Of a stretch of 64,000 nucleotides of DNA, positions 1 to 8,125 are shown one piece after another. Under the pieces are notes generated by a model. The model searched no databases. It saw only the letters and a program-made list of their open reading frames with translations, and had not been told where the DNA came from. This stretch comes from Clostridium_S neuense (GTDB lineage: Bacteria > Bacillota > Clostridia > Clostridiales > Clostridiaceae), in assembly GCF_045310695.1 (NCBI RefSeq), contig NZ_JBJIAA010000015.1:1-64000 (forward strand). Direction: 5' to 3'. How positions within the stretch are numbered: the stretch's first letter is position 1; the number at the start of each line of letters is the position of its first letter. Made by a program: the position numbers and the translations under genes.

Positions 1-94
1 AATAGAATTTCTTCTATTCAAAAGAATTGCTGGTTCATTATCTTTTCTCTGTTTAATTTTCAAAGTTCAATGTGCTGCACGAGACAGCTTTTAC
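1..94 (-). other. Leader of an rRNA operon (16S side), runs off left edge
   Basis: On the minus strand this stretch reads TTGAACTTTGAAAATTAAAC followed by an AACCAGCAATTC word. This is the boxA-type leader normally found just upstream of 16S rRNA in Firmicutes (the Bacillus form is CTTTGAAAACTAAAC). A strong promoter lies directly upstream at 95-123. The mature rRNA itself would begin beyond the left edge, so no rRNA gene is visible. The same leader words can also precede 23S rRNA, but the adjacent promoter favours the 16S position. Confidence 0.7.
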
Positions 95-123
95 ATAATA
101 TCATTTTTAATTTGCTCTGTCAA
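95..123 (-). promoter_or_regulatory. Sigma-A promoter of the rRNA operon
   Basis: Minus-strand -35 TTGACA (118-123), 17-bp spacer, -10 TATTAT (95-100). It sits immediately upstream of the rRNA leader, and the T-rich sequence upstream resembles an UP element. Only sequence match; start site not measured. Confidence 0.75.
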
Positions 124-327
124 CACTTTTTTTTAAGGTTTTTCAGAACTCATTAATTGCTTTCGTCTTGCGACGACGTTTAATATAATAACACGTTTAT
201 AACATGATTTTATTTCAATAAATATCATTTTCAAAAGTTATCTTTATAATTCATCACATTCCTCTATATCTCTGATATTTTCTTATAATGATACTCTAGA
301 TATAGTTTATTTGTATTTAACACAAAA

Positions 328-369
328 TATAGTTCACAGTACCCGCTATATCATTTACTGTGAACTATA
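328..369 (-). terminator. Hairpin terminator downstream of murD
   Basis: Perfect 14-bp inverted repeat (328-341 with 356-369) with a 14-nt loop, followed on the minus strand by TTTTGTG. It lies about 55 bp past the murD stop, so it most likely ends the murD transcript and insulates it from the rRNA promoter. The stem is symmetric and could act on both strands. Confidence 0.65.
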
Positions 370-424
370 AAATATTAGTTATAAATTATATTTAATTCTC
401 ATGCTCATTAGAATATCTATAATA

Positions 425-1807
425 TTATCTTAGGGCATTAACTAAACTTTTAAACTTTTTTCCTCTATCTTCAAAGTTAGGAAACATATCAAAACTTGCA
501 CATGCAGGAGATAGCGTTACTATGTCCTCTTTTTCTGCTACTTTTCTAGCTGCATCTACAGCTTCCTCAAATGTTTCAGTCATTATGATAGGAATTTTAA
601 CTCCTTTTTCTTTTTCGAATTTATCAAACACTTCTTTAATTTTGTATTTAGTATTTCCTACTAATATAAGAGTTTTTATTTTATCATATCCCTTTTCAGC
701 TAAAGGTTCAAATGGTATATGCTTATCGTATCCCCCTGCTATTAATATAACTGGTTTTCCATAAGCATTTAATCCTGAAAGAGTTCTTGTTGGACTTGAA
801 GCTATGGAATCATTATAATATTTTACTCCATCGAGTTCCCTTACAAATTCACGTCTGTGCTCAACTCCCGAAAAAGTTCTTGCAACTTTTTTCATATTTT
901 CTATAGAAACATCGTCACTAACGGCACAAAAAGCAGTCATATAATTTTCTACATTATCCATTCCTTTAATAACTATGTCGTCTTTATCACAGACTTCTTT
1001 TCCAAATAGATATAACTTATCATTACTATAATAAGCTCCTTTTTCCACTTTTTCTTTTCTACTAAATAAAAGAACCTTACCTTTAGCTTCTTTTACCATG
1101 CCTCTAGTTATATCATTATCCATATTTAACACTAAAGCGTCATTTTCGTTTTGATATCTAAATATATTTTTTTTGGCTTCAATATATTCATTCATGTCTT
1201 TGTGTATATCCAAATGATTTGGGCTTAAATTTGTTACAACTGCAACTTCTGGAGATACATCTATAGTCATAAGTTGAAAACTAGAAAGTTCCAATACAAC
1301 TTTATCAGAAGCTTTAATTTCTTCAATTTTTGAAAACAAAGGAATACCTATGTTTCCTCCAACCCATGCTGTATATCCTTCTTCTTTTAGCATATTATAT
1401 ATTAAAGTAGTAGTTGTTGTTTTTCCATCACTGCCTGTTACTCCAAATATTTTTGCAGGACAATATTTTATAAACTCTTCCATTTCAGAAGTTATATATG
1501 CCCCTTCTTCTTTTGCCTTGAGCAATGCTTCACTATCTATTCTCATAGATGGAGTTTTAAATATAACATCAAATCCATTTAATCTACTAAGATAATTTTC
1601 TCCAAGTTCTAATTTTACTCCAACTTTTTCAAATTCACTTATAACATCATTACCTAGTTGTTCCTTACTTTTTTTATCAAAAGCAGTTACCTTTGCTCCA
1701 AGCTTAACTAAAAAGTGTATCAATGGTCTGTTGCTTATTCCCATACCAACTACTGCTGTTTTTTTGCCAAAAATAAATTGTTTAAATTTTTTAAAATCCT
1801 TATTCAT
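425..1807 (-). CDS. murD: UDP-N-acetylmuramoyl-L-alanine--D-glutamate ligase MurD
   Basis: Cytoplasmic Mur ligase that adds D-glutamate to UDP-MurNAc-L-Ala in peptidoglycan precursor synthesis. The 460-residue product has the usual family length. An N-terminal Rossmann-like domain (VVGMGISN, about residues 19-26) is followed by the ATP-binding loop GVTGSDGKTTT at 122-132, the Mur-family SPNHLDIH motif in the central domain and a C-terminal ligase domain with HRRE and a NDS(IA)SSPTRT segment. The ATG start has a strong GGAGG Shine-Dalgarno sequence seven bases upstream. It stands alone, with terminators on both sides, not in a dcw cluster. murC is also in this window, at 36900, separately placed. 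Confidence 0.96.
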   Translation of the reverse strand: MNKDFKKFKQFIFGKKTAVVGMGISNRPLIHFLVKLGAKVTAFDKKSKEQLGNDVISEFEKVGVKLELGENYLSRLNGFDVIFKTPSMRIDSEALLKAKEEGAYITSEMEEFIKYCPAKIFGVTGSDGKTTTTTLIYNMLKEEGYTAWVGGNIGIPLFSKIEEIKASDKVVLELSSFQLMTIDVSPEVAVVTNLSPNHLDIHKDMNEYIEAKKNIFRYQNENDALVLNMDNDITRGMVKEAKGKVLLFSRKEKVEKGAYYSNDKLYLFGKEVCDKDDIVIKGMDNVENYMTAFCAVSDDVSIENMKKVARTFSGVEHRREFVRELDGVKYYNDSIASSPTRTLSGLNAYGKPVILIAGGYDKHIPFEPLAEKGYDKIKTLILVGNTKYKIKEVFDKFEKEKGVKIPIIMTETFEEAVDAARKVAEKEDIVTLSPACASFDMFPNFEDRGKKFKSLVNALR

Positions 1808-1984
1808 TTCTCCATCCTCCTATTTCTAATTTTTTATTATACCACTTTGATATAAAATAAAAAGGAGTTAAAGCTTCTTTAATGTAAATTATAAATAATC
1901 AAACTATATTATAACAAAATTCATCAATTTACTTATGTCGAATTTTAATAAATTTAATTATTATAAAAATTTTTGTGTAGGGTA

Positions 1985-2014
1985 TTGAAAAATTAATGAA
2001 TGTTATGATATAAT
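1985..2014 (+). promoter_or_regulatory. Sigma-A promoter with extended -10 for a small RNA
   Basis: Plus-strand TTGAAA (1985-1990), 18-bp spacer, TATAAT (2009-2014), with TG one base upstream of the -10 (TGATATAAT). No plus-strand protein gene follows; a terminator appears about 90 bp downstream, defining a short transcription unit. Confidence 0.65.
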
Positions 2015-2020
2015 AAATTT

Positions 2021-2133
2021 GTGCCGTAAGGAAAACATTAATATAATTCCCCAAGTTTTAATTGAACATATAACATATCCCCATGATTAAACCCTATTTT
2101 GCCGGATTTTTGAATCCGGCATTTTTCTTTTTT
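2021..2133 (+). ncRNA. Putative small RNA of about 110 nt (family not recognised)
   Basis: Bounded by the promoter at 1985-2014 and a textbook intrinsic terminator: an 8-bp stem GCCGGATT/AATCCGGC (2101-2108, 2113-2120) followed by a T-rich tract to 2133. No ORF with a ribosome-binding site lies inside. The interior is A/T-rich except for two unpaired-looking CCCC words (ATTCCCCAAG near 2047 and ATCCCCATG near 2080). Such C-rich words are typical seeds in Firmicute trans-acting RNAs (RoxS/RsaE, CsfG), which bind Shine-Dalgarno sequences. It does not match 6S, SRP or tmRNA as I know them. Function is unknown. Confidence 0.55.
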
Positions 2134-2161
2134 GATTAAATACTATAAAATAAAACTTAAA

Positions 2162-2184
2162 GGAAAAGAGCTAATACTCTTTCC
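2162..2184 (-). terminator. Terminator of glyS
   Basis: Minus-strand hairpin GGAAAGAG-N6-CTCTTTTCC followed by TTTAAGTTTT, about 25 bp after the glyS stop codon. Confidence 0.6.
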
Positions 2185-2207
2185 CTCTATAATATACTTT
2201 GCTTATA

Positions 2208-3599
2208 TTAAAATTCAATTTTTCCTTCTAAAAATTTATCAAGCTCATCTATTTTTAATCTAATTTGATCCATTGTATCTCTATCTCTCAAAGTAACTGA
2301 TTCATCATTTAGTGTATCAAAATCTACTGTTATGCAGAATGGAGTTCCTATTTCATCTTGTCTTCTGTATCTCTTTCCTATGCTTCCTGCTTCATCGTAT
2401 TCTATATTAAATTTCTTGCTTAGGTTATCATATACTTCAGAAGCTTTATCTGACAGCTTTTTACTTAATGGTAATACCGCCGCTTTAATTGGAGCTATTG
2501 CAGGATGGAAATGAAGCACAGTCCTTTTATCTCCATTTTCAAGTTCTTCTTCATCATAAGCATCAATTAAAAATGCTAATGTTACTCTATCTGCACCTAA
2601 TGATGGTTCTATAACATATGGGATATACTTCTCATTTGTTACAGGATCAATATAATTCATATCATGACCTGAATGATTCATATGCTGTGTTAAATCATAA
2701 TCAGTTCTATCCGCTACTCCCCAAAGTTCTCCCCAGCCAAATGGGAACAAATATTCTATATCTGATGTAGCTTTGCTATAAAATACAAGTTCTTCAGGTG
2801 CATGATCTCTAAATCTTATATTCTCTTTACTCAATCCTAAGTTAAGTAAGAAGTTCCAAGAATAATCCTTCCAGTAATTGAACCATTCTAAATCAGTTCC
2901 TGGTTTACAGAAAAATTCTAATTCCATTTGCTCAAATTCTCTTGTTCTAAAAGTAAAGTTACCTGGAGTTATTTCATTTCTAAATGCTTTTCCTATTTGA
3001 CCTATTCCAAAAGGTATCTTTTTTCTTGAAGTTCTTTGAGCATTTTTAAAGTTAACAAATATTCCTTGAGCCGTTTCTGGTCTTAAATATATTTCTGACG
3101 ATGCATCTTCTGTTACTCCTTGAAAGGTTTTAAACATTAAGTTGAATTTTCTTATATCTGTAAAACTTTTAGCTCCACACTTTGGACATACTATTTCATT
3201 TTTTTCTATATACTCTTTTAGCTGCTCATTAGTCCATCCATCGGCACTAGCATTTTCTTCTCCCTTAGCTATTAAATCTTCTTCTACTAATTTATCGGCT
3301 CTAAATCTTGATTTACACTCTTTACAATCCATAAGTGGGTCTGAAAATCCTCCAATATGGCCAGATGCAACCCAAACTTCTCTATTCATTAAAATAGCAC
3401 AATCTAATCCAATATTATACTTACTTTCCTGCACAAACTTTTTCCACCATGCTTTTTTTACATTATTCTTAAGTTCTACACCTAAAGGACCATAATCCCA
3501 TGCATTTGCAAGACCTCCGTATATATCTGAGCCCGGATATACAAATCCTCTACTCTTTGCTAGTGATACTATTTTATCCATAGTCTTTTCAACAGCCAT
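2208..3599 (-). CDS. glyS: Glycyl-tRNA synthetase, single-chain alpha2 type
   Basis: Charges tRNA-Gly with glycine in the cytoplasm. The 463-residue protein is the eukaryote/archaea-like homodimeric class II enzyme (sometimes called GlyQS), not the alpha2beta2 type of proteobacteria. Class II motif 2 is FRNE at 206-209 followed by FEQME, and motif 3 is GADRVTLAF near the C-terminus. A zinc-binding insertion is visible as C92-x2-C95 and C138-x2-C141. The ATG has a GGAGG Shine-Dalgarno sequence. A glycine-type T-box leader lies directly upstream, so expression should rise when uncharged tRNA-Gly accumulates. The gene is monocistronic, between that leader and its own terminator. Confidence 0.96.
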   Translation of the reverse strand: MAVEKTMDKIVSLAKSRGFVYPGSDIYGGLANAWDYGPLGVELKNNVKKAWWKKFVQESKYNIGLDCAILMNREVWVASGHIGGFSDPLMDCKECKSRFRADKLVEEDLIAKGEENASADGWTNEQLKEYIEKNEIVCPKCGAKSFTDIRKFNLMFKTFQGVTEDASSEIYLRPETAQGIFVNFKNAQRTSRKKIPFGIGQIGKAFRNEITPGNFTFRTREFEQMELEFFCKPGTDLEWFNYWKDYSWNFLLNLGLSKENIRFRDHAPEELVFYSKATSDIEYLFPFGWGELWGVADRTDYDLTQHMNHSGHDMNYIDPVTNEKYIPYVIEPSLGADRVTLAFLIDAYDEEELENGDKRTVLHFHPAIAPIKAAVLPLSKKLSDKASEVYDNLSKKFNIEYDEAGSIGKRYRRQDEIGTPFCITVDFDTLNDESVTLRDRDTMDQIRLKIDELDKFLEGKIEF

Positions 3600-3635
3600 A
3601 TTACTACCTCCTAAAATTTATCTTTTATTTTTATA

Positions 3636-3835
3636 TACAAAAAAAGCCATCACCTCAAAGGGACGAAATAAAATTCCGCGGTTCCACCCTTTTTGGCAAT
3701 AGCCCTGCTTTACATTATATTATTACTCCAAAGACTCCACTTCATTATGCACCTTTAACTGTTTTCACCATCCACAGTCTCTCTTAAAAAATACACAACT
3801 ACTTATCTTTATCATTGTATGAATATTAACTTATC
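3636..3835 (-). promoter_or_regulatory. T-box riboswitch controlling glyS
   Basis: The minus strand carries the nearly invariant T-box sequence AGGGTGGAACCGCGG (3676-3690). Upstream is a Stem I region with the AAGAGAG/AGTA-type elements. Downstream is a competing GC-containing hairpin followed by seven T residues (about 3638-3662), 40-60 bp before glyS. A candidate specifier triplet is GGA (glycine) in AAGTGGAGTC near 3735-3745, but I cannot fold Stem I with certainty. Established mechanism: binding of uncharged tRNA to the T-box stabilises the antiterminator. Confidence 0.9.
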
Positions 3836-3846
3836 AAAAAATAAAA

Positions 3847-3921
<75 letters not shown>

Positions 3922-4111
3922 ATGTTTTGTGTTCTTGCTGACCACGTATATTATTATATCACGCACCAGAAAAAATGCAATAGTTTTTTTAAATTTTTTT
4001 ATATTTTTTTCTTATTTATATAAATTTTAAAGTAAACTGGGTAATTATTGTCATATAATGCCTAGAAATATCAAGGTTTACACAACATTAGCACTTTACT
4101 AGTAAAATTAT

Positions 4112-4160
4112 ATAAATATAAATGGAAAGTCATAAACTTTGACTTTCCATTTATATTTAT
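4112..4160 (-). terminator. Terminator of the greA-lysS operon
   Basis: Perfect 21-bp inverted repeat (4112-4132 with 4140-4160) with a 7-nt loop, starting eight bases past the lysS stop. The tail is only moderately T-rich. An unusually long, perfect stem that could also stop read-through from the other side. Confidence 0.65.
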
Positions 4161-4167
4161 GCTTTTA

Positions 4168-5715
4168 TTATTCTCTGCTTGGGGTTGGTTTCATTGTTGG
4201 GAATAGTATTACATCTCTTATAGATGATGCATTAGTTAGGAACATAATAAGTCTATCTATTCCTATTCCAAGTCCACCTGTTGGAGGCATGCCTATTTCC
4301 AAAGCATTTATGAAATCATCATCCATCATGTACGCTTCGTCATCGCCAAGCTCTCTTTCTTTAAGCTGCTGTAAAAATCTATCTTTTTGAACTATAGGAT
4401 CATTTAATTCTGAATAAGCATTGCATATTTCTCTTCCATATATGAAACCTTCAAATCTCTCTGTGAAATCAGGATTTCCTCTCTTCTTCTTAGTAAGTGG
4501 TGATATTTCAACTGGATAATCATATACAAATGTAGGCTGCATCATATTCTTTTCACCAAATTCTTCAAAGAATGCATTTAAGATATCACCCTTTGTACAA
4601 TCCTTGAGTTCTTTCTTAAGCTCTATATGCTTTTCCTTTGCAATTTCTCTTGCTTCCTCATCAGTCTTAATATTATTAAAATCCACTCCAGAATACTCTT
4701 TAACTGCATCTACCATAGTTATTCTTCTCCATGGTGGTGCAAAATCTATTTCTGTGTCTTCATAAGTAACCTTAGTAGTTCCATTAACTTTTTCACACAC
4801 ATAGGCAACTAAGTTTTCAGTAAGTTCCATCATATCATTGTAATCAGAAAATGCTTCATATAATTCCATTGCTGTAAACTCTGGATTATGTCTTACATCT
4901 ATACCTTCATTTCTAAAGTTCTTTCCTATTTCATAAACTCTTTCAAAGCCACCAACAATTAATCTCTTTAAATATAATTCTGTTGCAATTCTAAGATACA
5001 TATCAATATCAAGAGCATTATGGTGAGTTACAAATGGTTTAGCTGCTGCTCCACCAGCTATTGGAGATAATATAGGAGTTTCAACCTCTAAATAATCTCT
5101 GCTATCTAAGTATTCTCTTATGTACTTAATTATAGCTGTTCTCTTTAAAAACGTTTCTCTTACATCTTGATTTATGATTAAATCCACGTATCTTTGTCTA
5201 TATTTTAAGTCAGGATCCTTAAGTCCATGGAACTTTTCAGGAAGTGGTTTTAGTGATTTAGCTATAAGTTCAAAATCGGTTATATGTAAAGTTATCTCAC
5301 CAGTCTTTGTTTTAAATACTTTACCTGTAACTGATAAGAAATCTCCCAAATCGAAAGTCTTATATTCTTTCAATTTTTCTTCGCCAACATCATCTATTTT
5401 TATATATAACTGTATTTTTCCATATCTATCATATAAATCTGAAAAACCTGCTTTTCCATGAACTCTTTTAGACATAAGTCTTCCAGCAACAGATACTTCT
5501 TTTCCTTCGAGTTCATCATAATTATCGCTTATTTGTTTAGCTGTATGTGATCTTTCAACCTTATATACATCAAAAGGATCTTTGCCTTGTTCCTGAAGAG
5601 CTGATAATTTTTCTCTTCTTTCCCTTAGAAGATCATTCATTTCAGCCTCAGCCTTTGCTTCAAGCTTTCTCCTCTTAATTTCTTCTTTTGTCAACTGCTT
5701 TTCCTCATTTGACAT
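4168..5715 (-). CDS. lysS: Lysyl-tRNA synthetase, class II
   Basis: Charges tRNA-Lys. The 515-residue product has an N-terminal OB-fold anticodon-binding domain (about 75-150), a class II core with motif 2 (FRNEGIDVRHNPEF, from residue 267) and motif 3 GIGIDRLIMFLT near the C-terminus. It is slightly longer than most bacterial LysS because of a charged, helix-forming N-terminal stretch of about 35 residues. The start codon is 15 bp after greA, with a GGAGGTG Shine-Dalgarno sequence between them, so the two genes form an operon read from the promoter at 6273-6301. The dus-greA-lysS order is conserved across Clostridia. Confidence 0.96.
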   Translation of the reverse strand: MSNEEKQLTKEEIKRRKLEAKAEAEMNDLLRERREKLSALQEQGKDPFDVYKVERSHTAKQISDNYDELEGKEVSVAGRLMSKRVHGKAGFSDLYDRYGKIQLYIKIDDVGEEKLKEYKTFDLGDFLSVTGKVFKTKTGEITLHITDFELIAKSLKPLPEKFHGLKDPDLKYRQRYVDLIINQDVRETFLKRTAIIKYIREYLDSRDYLEVETPILSPIAGGAAAKPFVTHHNALDIDMYLRIATELYLKRLIVGGFERVYEIGKNFRNEGIDVRHNPEFTAMELYEAFSDYNDMMELTENLVAYVCEKVNGTTKVTYEDTEIDFAPPWRRITMVDAVKEYSGVDFNNIKTDEEAREIAKEKHIELKKELKDCTKGDILNAFFEEFGEKNMMQPTFVYDYPVEISPLTKKKRGNPDFTERFEGFIYGREICNAYSELNDPIVQKDRFLQQLKERELGDDEAYMMDDDFINALEIGMPPTGGLGIGIDRLIMFLTNASSIRDVILFPTMKPTPSRE

Positions 5716-5730
5716 TACTACACCTCCAAA

Positions 5731-6210
5731 TTATCTTGTTATGTCCAATATTTTGTACTTATTCACGCCATCAGGAACTTGAACTTCTATAACATCTCCA
5801 ACTTTTTTACCTATAAGAGCACTACCAACTGGAGATTCATTTGATATCTTATTTTCCATAGGATCAGCTTCAGCAGAACCTACTATTGAAAATAGAACTT
5901 CTTCATCAAATTCGTAATCCATTACTTTAACTTTTGATCCAACACTTACAATATCATTTTTAAGTTCACTTTCATCTATAATCACGGCATTTTTAAGCAT
6001 GTTTTCTATTTGTGCTATTTTTCCCTCAAGAAATGCCTGATCATTTTTAGCCTCATCATACTCAGAGTTTTCGCTTAAGTCACCAAATGAAAGAGCTAAT
6101 TTTATCTTTTCAGTTATTTCTTTCCTCTTAGTAGTTTTTAAATACTGTAATTCTTCTTCTAACTTTTTTACTCCTGAATAAGTAATGACATACTTTTTTC
6201 CATCACTCAT
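5731..6210 (-). CDS. greA: Transcription elongation factor GreA
   Basis: Binds the secondary channel of RNA polymerase and stimulates cleavage of backtracked transcripts. The 159-residue length is typical. The N-terminal coiled-coil (about 10-75) carries the acidic tip in LSFGDLSENSEYDEAKNDQ, the GreA hallmark, and the C-terminal FKBP-like domain includes ISNESPVGSALIGKKVGD. A GGGGAG-type Shine-Dalgarno sequence precedes the ATG. First gene of the greA-lysS operon. Confidence 0.96.
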   Translation of the reverse strand: MSDGKKYVITYSGVKKLEEELQYLKTTKRKEITEKIKLALSFGDLSENSEYDEAKNDQAFLEGKIAQIENMLKNAVIIDESELKNDIVSVGSKVKVMDYEFDEEVLFSIVGSAEADPMENKISNESPVGSALIGKKVGDVIEVQVPDGVNKYKILDITR

Positions 6211-6272
6211 TATAATTCTCCCCTTTACATAAGATTAAAGTCTAAACCCTTATAAATATATTGATTTAAGTA

Positions 6273-6301
6273 ATTATAAAGCAGCCCTTTACTATTGTCA
6301 A
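6273..6301 (-). promoter_or_regulatory. Sigma-A promoter of greA-lysS
   Basis: Minus-strand TTGACA (6296-6301), 17-bp spacer, TATAAT (6273-6278): a full consensus match located 60 bp upstream of greA and downstream of dus. Confidence 0.8.
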
Positions 6302-6357
6302 TATTGATTTGTATTTTACAATATATTTATTCCATTTTTAATTTTTAATTACAATAT

Positions 6358-7350
6358 TTATAATAAAATTTGTTTATAATTTTTTAGAACTTCTATTGCC
6401 TCTTCACTGGTGCTAGTAGTATTAATTTTGCATTTAATATCTGTACAATTCTTTATTCCCTTTATGTACCATGCTACCTGTTTTCGCATTTCTCTAACAA
6501 CCTTACCATCATCGTAATATTTTAGCGCAGTTTTATAATGTTTTATGCACATATCTATTTTTTCTGTATCACTTGGGTAAGAATAACTTCCAGTTTTTAT
6601 ATTATCCCTTATCTGATTAAAAATCCATGGGTTTCCGAGTGCTCCTCTTGCAATCATAATCCCATCACAATTTGTTTCATTAATCAATCTAAGTCCAGCT
6701 TCTGGAGAAAATACATCTCCATTCCCTATTACAGGAATCCCTACATTTTCTTTTACTTCTTTTATGATATTCCAATCAGCCGTTCCAGTATACATTTGTA
6801 CAGCCGTTCTCCCATGAACTGTTATAGCATCTGCGCCAGCTTCTTCAATAATCTTTGCAAAATCAACTGCATTTATACTATTTTCATCAAATGCTTTTCT
6901 AAATTTAACTGTAACTGGTTTAAATGTGGCCTTTTTTACCTCTTTCACTATCTCCGCTGCCAATTTAGGATTTTTCATAAGTGCTGAACCTTCACCATTT
7001 TTTATAATTTTATGTGCAGGACATCCCATATTAATATCGATGATACATATCTTATCATCCTTATTAAAAATTTCACATGCTTTTGCCATAATCAAAGGTT
7101 CACTTCCAAAAATTTGAACAGCAGCTCTACCTTCTTCATCTGATATTCTAAACAGCTCTTCAGTTTTTTCGCTTCCGTAATATAGGGCTTTAGCACTTAC
7201 CATTTCAGTATAAGTAAGACCGCAGCCCATTTCACTGCATATTTTTCTATAGGCAATATCCGTAACACCAGCCATAGGAGCCAAAAATACATTATTTTCA
7301 AACTCAAGTCCAGATATTTTCAAAAAATCACCTACTTCTATTTTTTTCAT
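6358..7350 (-). CDS. dus: tRNA-dihydrouridine synthase (DusB type)
   Basis: FMN-dependent reductase that makes dihydrouridine in the tRNA D-loop. The 330-residue TIM barrel begins with LAPMAGVTD (about 23-31). It has the catalytic cysteine in NMGCP (C110), the FMN-contact lysine in VKFRKAF and the VHGR and IARGALGNPW motifs. The start overlaps the end of coaX by 23 bp, so the two are translationally coupled. In Bacillus the homologue (yacF/dusB) occupies the same neighbourhood before lysS. The assignment to DusB rather than another Dus subgroup rests on general similarity. Confidence 0.93.
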   Translation of the reverse strand: MKKIEVGDFLKISGLEFENNVFLAPMAGVTDIAYRKICSEMGCGLTYTEMVSAKALYYGSEKTEELFRISDEEGRAAVQIFGSEPLIMAKACEIFNKDDKICIIDINMGCPAHKIIKNGEGSALMKNPKLAAEIVKEVKKATFKPVTVKFRKAFDENSINAVDFAKIIEEAGADAITVHGRTAVQMYTGTADWNIIKEVKENVGIPVIGNGDVFSPEAGLRLINETNCDGIMIARGALGNPWIFNQIRDNIKTGSYSYPSDTEKIDMCIKHYKTALKYYDDGKVVREMRKQVAWYIKGIKNCTDIKCKINTTSTSEEAIEVLKNYKQILL

Positions 7351-8110
7351 AAATTATTCTAAGTCCTTCTAGTGTAATAAAAGGATTAATAACATCAACT
7401 TTATCTGATTCTTCACTTATCAGTTTAGCAAGTCCTCCGGTTGCAACTACAAAAGGCTTTTCTTCTCCTAGTTCAATAAGCTCCCTACTCATTTTTTCTA
7501 CTATATATTCAACTTGACCTATATACCCATAAACAATACCTGCTTGCATACTAGATACTGTATTTTTGCAGATTAAACTTGGAGTTTTTATAAGCTCTAC
7601 TCTTGGAAGCTTAGCTGCCCTTTGAAATAAGGCTTCAGAAGATATTCTTACCCCTGGGCATATTGCCCCTCCTAAATAATCTCCATTTTTTCTTACTGCA
7701 CAAAAGGTCGTAGCTGTTCCAAAGTCTATTATTATAAGAGACCTTTTATACAGTTCGTGAGCAGCTACAGCATTAACTATTCTATCTGCTCCAACTTCTC
7801 TAGGATTATCATATTTTATATTTATTCCAGTCTTAACTCCAGGTCCAACTACTATTGGATAAATATCAAAATATTTTCTTATCATATGTTCAAGGGAATA
7901 CATTACATTAGGAACAACGGAAGAAATTATAGCCCCTTCAACATTGTTTGGCTCAAGTTTATCATGGTAAAAAAGATTTAAAACTTGTATTCCATACTCG
8001 TCAGCAGTCCTTGCAGACGTTGTTGCTAGCCTCCATTCAGCCACAAGCTTTTTATCATCATATACTCCTAAAACTATATTTGTATTTCCAACGTCTAAAA
8101 CCAATATCAC
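7328..8110 (-). CDS. coaX: Type III pantothenate kinase CoaX
   Basis: First committed step of coenzyme A synthesis: phosphorylation of pantothenate. The 260-residue protein shows the ASKHA-fold phosphate loop DVGNTN (6-11), the GADRIVNA motif (about 107-114) and the second phosphate loop IIDFGTATTF (about 127-136), all diagnostic of CoaX rather than CoaA. It is 15 bp downstream of fhs and overlaps dus, which suggests an fhs-coaX-dus operon. The ftsH-coaX adjacency of Bacillus is here interrupted by fhs. Confidence 0.95.
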   Translation of the reverse strand: MILVLDVGNTNIVLGVYDDKKLVAEWRLATTSARTADEYGIQVLNLFYHDKLEPNNVEGAIISSVVPNVMYSLEHMIRKYFDIYPIVVGPGVKTGINIKYDNPREVGADRIVNAVAAHELYKRSLIIIDFGTATTFCAVRKNGDYLGGAICPGVRISSEALFQRAAKLPRVELIKTPSLICKNTVSSMQAGIVYGYIGQVEYIVEKMSRELIELGEEKPFVVATGGLAKLISEESDKVDVINPFITLEGLRIIYEKNRSR

Positions 8111-8125
8111 AATAATTTACACTCC

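Noticed and set aside
1..94. rRNA gene inside the window
   Set aside because: Only the leader is present; no 16S sequence such as the AGAGTTTGATC start is within the window.
2083..2142. 19-codon ORF through the terminator of the putative small RNA
   Set aside because: No ribosome-binding site, and translation would run through the terminator stem.
6538..6987. Plus-strand 149-codon ORF opposite dus
   Set aside because: Antisense shadow of the dus gene, with no ribosome-binding site and implausible composition.
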